Below, piece after piece: positions 33,151 through 36,648 of a DNA stretch of 36,648 nt. The position numbers were made by a program, and so were the translations under genes. The stretch comes from Limisphaerales bacterium. GTDB taxonomy: Bacteria > Verrucomicrobiota > Verrucomicrobiia > Limisphaerales > UBA11358. The notes below the pieces were generated by a model. The model searched no databases, was not told the origin of the DNA, and worked only from the letters and a program-made list of their open reading frames with translations. Location: positions 1-36,648 of the forward strand of contig JANYCI010000194.1 in the NCBI GenBank assembly GCA_025360325.1, read 5' to 3'. The stretch's first letter is position 1. Every line of letters begins with the position of its first letter.

Positions 33151-35604
33151 TCAAGGCCTCGTCACACTCACGCGTAGAAACTTCGCGACAGAATTATTCA
33201 TCGCCGCCGTGTGGCGCACAGTCACGTTTTCATTGGGCGAACCGGTGCGGGAAATTTCTGCTGCGTTCGCTGTGAGGGCGATGTTCGTTCCCGCGTAAGT
33301 CGCGATGTCCGTCCACGTCAGCAAATTCGAGGAGGATTGGATGTGATGCGTCACACCGGATTCTGCGGGACGTCGCACAAACGTGATTTGGAAAAATTTA
33401 TTTCCCAAGTTCGTGACGACGGCGGACTGCACGGTGGCGTTGGTCTTCCAGTAATTTAACAGGCTGATGAGCGCGAGCGGCGTATTCGTCGGTGCGGGTT
33501 GGCCGGATTGGGTGGTGAGATTGACGCCGTGGCAACTGGTGCAGGTGCGAATTTCTCCCGGCGCAAACGTGAGCCAGTAACGCTCGCGCACCACGCCGAT
33601 GTTGTTCGTGTCGGTCAACTGCCACGCGAGCGCGCGGCGTGCGGGCACGAGTGCCGCCGTGGAGCCGTCCGCGCCGACGCGCACGCTGGCAAGCGCGGCG
33701 GACGGCGGATTGTCTGCGGCGGGATCGTGCAAATGTTGGGCAATGACGCGGCGGCCGGCGCGCGGTGAATTGGTGTTGCCGTAATTCAAGCTGCGCAACT
33801 GGTCGGCCTGAAATAGTTGCAGCCACGCGACGTCGTAAATTTTCCCCGCCGCGCCAAGATTTTGGTGAGCGGTGCCGGCGACGCGGAGATTGAACGGTTG
33901 TTGATGATCCGCCGCGTCGCGTGTCGTCACATCGCGGCTGACAATGAGCGCAAGCTGATGCGTGCGAAGATAGTTTTGAAAATTTCCAACGCTGACATTG
34001 GCGGCGGCGAACGCAGCGAGTTCCGGCGCAGCCATCGCCCTCGCGGACGCCGCCGGGCGCGGACGCGCGACGACTTCCACGGGATCGAACTCCCACAAAA
34101 AATTCGTCTGTGTGACGAGGATGTCTGGACTCCAATACGCGGCGCGATTCGTCAGCCCTGCCGTGAGCGGCGTGCCGGGAACGTAAAGGCCATTGGAGAG
34201 CGTGAGAAATTTCAGCCGGAAATCATAGGGCGTCGTCGGAAAATCAGCGGTGCCGAGATTGGGTTCGGCGAGTTTGTAGCTGGCGTGCGCGGCGAGAAAA
34301 AATCCGTCCGCAGTCATCAGCGGATTCCGATAAAGCCCGGTGTGATCAGGAGTGATGCTGTTCGAGTTCGCGGCGGGCGTGCGCGTGGAAAGTGGCGTGA
34401 GAAAATTCACCTTCATGTAAAACGCGTTCACGTTCGTCGCGCCGGTGAGCGACACGATTTGTCCGCCGCTGTGCGAGCCGAATTCCGGCGCGTCAATGCC
34501 ATAAAAAAGTCCCGGCGTGCGCGGGTCTTCGCGCACCATCAGAAAATTATTCACGGTGTTCGTGTTGTAATTGCCGCCGAAATAATAAAGATCCTGCACG
34601 TTCGGATCATTTGTGAACGCGCCGTTCGCGTAGCTGCCGCCGAGTTCGTGACGGCCAACGTGATTCAAAGTTTCCTCCTCGGTGCCATCTTGATTGATCA
34701 TCCACGGAAAAAACTGGTTGAAGTTGTGGCCGGTCAGACCGGTGCCTGCGAGTAAGTCTGTCCGCACCGAGCGTGGTTCGGGAAAAACTTCTGTCTGATT
34801 GGTTGTCGCGACGGAGTTGGAGGACTCATCGCTCCAGTTGAACGCGCCGTAAGTGATGGAGCCGTGAACCCAATCGGTGTCCGCCTGCTGATCGCGTTGC
34901 AAATGATCCCAGCGCGCAAAAATAATCCGACCCGCGTTGTCCACCAACGGCGAGAACGCGCCGCTCGGCGTGTGATTGATCAAAAATAAATCGCCATTCG
35001 TCGGCTGCAAACTCCACAGGCCGGTGACGGTCGGCGCTTCTTCGTATTCATCGAGCTGCGGATAAAGCTGCGCCTCGCCGTTGCGCGGACGGTCGCTGGT
35101 GAAAATAATTCGGTCATCGGAACCGTAGATCGGGGAGACGTTGTTAAAATTCGTCGGTTGGTTAGGAACTTTCGTGATCACCGGCACGGCGTTGGAATCG
35201 AGGAAATTTGTAATTTCAAAAATCTGCCAGACGCCGGTGTCTGAATAGTCATATTGAAAATGCGGCGCACCGACGACCATGCTGAACACCGCCTTATTGC
35301 CGCTCCAATGCACGCACGGCTGTCTCACCGCGATGGCATTGGTGGTTTGCGCGCCCCACTGGCCGAAGCCCGCCGCACGCGTGAGATTTTTCAGCGCGCC
35401 GTTTGGATAGCGGATATAGAGATCGCCGCCGCGTCCGCACGAGTCGAGCGACGGCTGATGGTTCCCGAACGTCGAACCGATGGTGGTGAAATCCGCCGGC
35501 ACTGGAACTTGCGTGACGAAGAGGATGGCGTTCGTTGGGCCACCGACCAACTTGGCTGCGGTTGCGAGCAGCACGATCAAAGAAAATATTCTGGTAGTAT
35601 TCAT
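33151..35604 (-). CDS. HzsA-like/PD40 beta-propeller protein with one c-type heme motif
   Basis: Encodes 817 residues. A signal peptide-like start (MNTTRIFSLIVLLATAAKLVGG) sends it to the periplasm. The first 350 residues carry repeated propeller-like segments (SPIYGSDDRIIFTSDRPRNGEAQLY; SPLVDNAGRIIFARWDHLQRDQQ; GRHELGG). Near residue 685 is one CxxCH heme-attachment motif in GEIRTCTSCHGVN. This layout matches the family that includes the alpha subunit of hydrazine synthase, whose members are common in Planctomycetes and Verrucomicrobia outside anammox and have no known reaction there. The C-terminal 80 residues contain an STNL-like module (HHIQSSSNLLTWTDI...KFLRVSVTRP) shared with the secreted proteins upstream. 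It is transcribed alone, converging on coaE. A redox or structural role is possible; true hydrazine synthesis is unlikely without the beta and gamma subunits. Confidence 0.7.
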   Translation of the reverse strand: MNTTRIFSLIVLLATAAKLVGGPTNAILFVTQVPVPADFTTIGSTFGNHQPSLDSCGRGGDLYIRYPNGALKNLTRAAGFGQWGAQTTNAIAVRQPCVHWSGNKAVFSMVVGAPHFQYDYSDTGVWQIFEITNFLDSNAVPVITKVPNQPTNFNNVSPIYGSDDRIIFTSDRPRNGEAQLYPQLDEYEEAPTVTGLWSLQPTNGDLFLINHTPSGAFSPLVDNAGRIIFARWDHLQRDQQADTDWVHGSITYGAFNWSDESSNSVATTNQTEVFPEPRSVRTDLLAGTGLTGHNFNQFFPWMINQDGTEEETLNHVGRHELGGSYANGAFTNDPNVQDLYYFGGNYNTNTVNNFLMVREDPRTPGLFYGIDAPEFGSHSGGQIVSLTGATNVNAFYMKVNFLTPLSTRTPAANSNSITPDHTGLYRNPLMTADGFFLAAHASYKLAEPNLGTADFPTTPYDFRLKFLTLSNGLYVPGTPLTAGLTNRAAYWSPDILVTQTNFLWEFDPVEVVARPRPAASARAMAAPELAAFAAANVSVGNFQNYLRTHQLALIVSRDVTTRDAADHQQPFNLRVAGTAHQNLGAAGKIYDVAWLQLFQADQLRSLNYGNTNSPRAGRRVIAQHLHDPAADNPPSAALASVRVGADGSTAALVPARRALAWQLTDTNNIGVVRERYWLTFAPGEIRTCTSCHGVNLTTQSGQPAPTNTPLALISLLNYWKTNATVQSAVVTNLGNKFFQITFVRRPAESGVTHHIQSSSNLLTWTDIATYAGTNIALTANAAEISRTGSPNENVTVRHTAAMNNSVAKFLRVSVTRP

Positions 35605-36003
35605 TGGCTTGCTGGCGGGGCATCCTAGCGCACAGCGGGTGGAAGTGCAAATGCCCTACGGAGCGGGTAGTGGTATGTTTTGAAACAAACAAATATTTCC
35701 ATGCGCTCCGGCTTCCTCGCCCCCTCGGGGGAGAGGATTGAGGTGAGGGGGCGACGTGATGACTATTGACGAGAACGAATTGGCGGTAGTCTTGACCCCT
35801 CACCCTAACCCTCTCCCCTAACAAGGGAGAGGGAACCGCCGCAAACCATACGACTACTGCGGAACGCTGATTGTTTAGCTGCTTCCGCTTGCCGCCCGAA
35901 TTTTCCCGCGTAATCTTCCGCCCTGCCGAAACGGGATAAAACTTTCTGAAAGGCACTTTCCAGTTGCCTAAAAACTTCTGCGCCTTACGATTTGCCGAAC
36001 TGC
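35605..36003. promoter_or_regulatory. Divergent intergenic region between the HzsA-like gene and hsdM
   Basis: A 399-base stretch without a credible gene. It must contain promoters for both flanking genes. For hsdM a weak pair, TTGCCT (35964-35969) and TACGAT (35986-35991) with a 16-base spacer, lies just before the start. Its middle holds an inverted repeat (35720-35833, separate entry). No operator-like short palindrome stood out. Confidence 0.3.
35720..35833. repeat. Intergenic inverted repeat of CCCTCACCCTAACCCTCTCCC type
   Basis: The left arm (35720-35750) contains CCCCTCGGGGGAGAGG then GAGGTGAGGGGG. The right arm (35796-35833) contains CCCCTCACCCTAACCCTCTC and AAGGGAGAGGG, roughly the inverse. 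Each arm also folds on itself. Repeats with this wording are scattered in many environmental bacterial genomes (recalled, not searched). The 45 bases between the arms look non-coding. Confidence 0.75.
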
Positions 36004-36648
36004 ATGGCTAAGGGTAATTCACAGAAAAAATCCGATGGCTCCGCGCTCAACTTCGAGTCCCAGCTTTGGGCTGCCGCCGACAAGATGCGCGGCCACATGG
36101 ACGCCTCGGAATACAAGCACGTCGCGCTCGGCCTCATCTTCCTGAAATACATCTCCGACGCCTTCGAGGAAAAACGTGAGCAACTCCTCTTCGGCTTTTC
36201 CGATCCCAAGAGCGATTTCTTCATCAAGGACGAGCAGCAACGCGACTCAGCCGCCAACGAACGCGACGAATACCTCGCCGCGAATGTCTTCTGGCTGCCG
36301 CCCGAAGCGCGCTGGCACACCATCAACGCCAAAGCCAAGTCGCCCGAGATCGGCAAGGTCATTGACGACGCGATGGGCGCGATTGAGCGCGAGAACCCCA
36401 CGCTCAAAGGCGTGCTGCCCCGCGATTACGCCCGGCCCAGCCTCGACAAAGTCCGGCTTGGCGGCCTCGTGGACATCATTAGCAACATCGGCTTCAACCA
36501 ATCCGCTGCGAAATCCAAGGACGTCCTCGGGCGCGTCTATGAATACTTCCTCGGCAAATTCGCCAGCGCGGAAGGCAAAGGCGGCGGCGAATTCTACACC
36601 CCGCAATGCGTCGTGCAGGTGCTCGTCGAGATGCTCGAACCCTACAAA
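36004..36648 (+). CDS. hsdM: Type I restriction-modification DNA methyltransferase subunit HsdM (partial, 3' end outside window)
   Basis: The frame is open from ATG 36004 to the window edge, 215 codons. The N-terminus shows the HsdM N-domain: [30 protein letters not shown], then [13 protein letters not shown]. Later, [38 protein letters not shown] leads into the adenine-methylase domain (GEFYTP is a hallmark). The catalytic NPPF motif should lie beyond the edge. HsdM with HsdS methylates adenine in a bipartite target, and with HsdR it restricts foreign DNA; the other subunits are expected downstream. It is often horizontally acquired, and an adjacent repeat-rich intergenic region fits that view. 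Confidence 0.93.
   Translation, partial: MAKGNSQKKSDGSALNFESQLWAAADKMRGHMDASEYKHVALGLIFLKYISDAFEEKREQLLFGFSDPKSDFFIKDEQQRDSAANERDEYLAANVFWLPPEARWHTINAKAKSPEIGKVIDDAMGAIERENPTLKGVLPRDYARPSLDKVRLGGLVDIISNIGFNQSAAKSKDVLGRVYEYFLGKFASAEGKGGGEFYTPQCVVQVLVEMLEPYK

Noticed and set aside
33817-34755. Plus-strand frame of 312 codons opposite the HzsA-like gene
   Set aside because: Arg-rich shadow without a domain; the minus strand encodes a signal peptide, propeller and heme motif.
33151-35604. A working hydrazine synthase
   Set aside because: Only an alpha-like protein is present; no beta/gamma subunit or anammox marker is in the window.

Overview
The window looks like a chromosomal piece of a member of the Verrucomicrobiota, probably near the Pedosphaera/Limisphaerales side. 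No marker gene for taxonomy is present. The reasons are: an inner-membrane and secretin gene set arranged like the Amuc_1101-to-Amuc_1098 cluster of Akkermansia muciniphila; very large Thr/Asn-rich secreted proteins with Calx-beta and delta-60 repeats; a DUF1080 protein and an HzsA-like beta-propeller cytochrome; weak Shine-Dalgarno signals; and intergenic inverted repeats. Family names come from motif recognition and memory, not from database searches.

Left part (1-4544, minus strand). Read in the direction of transcription: a small acylphosphatase, a calcineurin-like metallophosphoesterase, a repeat-filled gap, a family 9 (heptosyltransferase-like) glycosyltransferase, a receiver-HDOD regulator, another repeat-filled gap, and a secreted DUF1080 protein. 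A roughly 210-base divergent intergenic region separates these from the pilus-like cluster.

Centre-left (4754-12305, plus strand). A tight cluster encodes a PilM-like actin-fold ATPase fused to a PilN-like membrane segment, a bitopic protein resembling Amuc_1100, a second bitopic protein in the Amuc_1099 position, and a 991-residue secretin with TPRs and a long polyglycine region. A stand-alone polymerase-I-type 5'-3' exonuclease overlaps the secretin stop codon. No pilin, prepilin peptidase or PilB/PilT ATPase is in the window.

Centre-right (12425-32795, plus strand). Five closely spaced genes encode large exported proteins of 666, 1410, 991, 2762 and about 721 residues, followed by dephospho-CoA kinase (coaE). 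A TATAAT-type promoter lies just before the first. The 2762-residue protein ends in the middle of a P-type beta-sandwich domain. The apparent missing half, with a DUF11 domain and a C-terminal tail, sits in the next gene behind a zinc metallopeptidase, which suggests a gene broken or rearranged by insertion. A shared C-terminal motif (STNL...W...FYRV) recurs in three of these proteins and in the HzsA-like protein, and may be a sorting or anchoring module.

Right part (32796-36648). An intergenic region holds a cruciform repeat, a series of hairpins and a strong intrinsic terminator, possibly a small RNA. Then come an HzsA-like beta-propeller cytochrome on the minus strand, a second repeat-bearing intergenic region, and the start of a type I restriction-modification hsdM cut by the window edge.

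Working model (inference): the secretin cluster and the exported proteins downstream form one expression neighbourhood for envelope or surface structures, with the secretin complex a plausible export or assembly machine for some of them.
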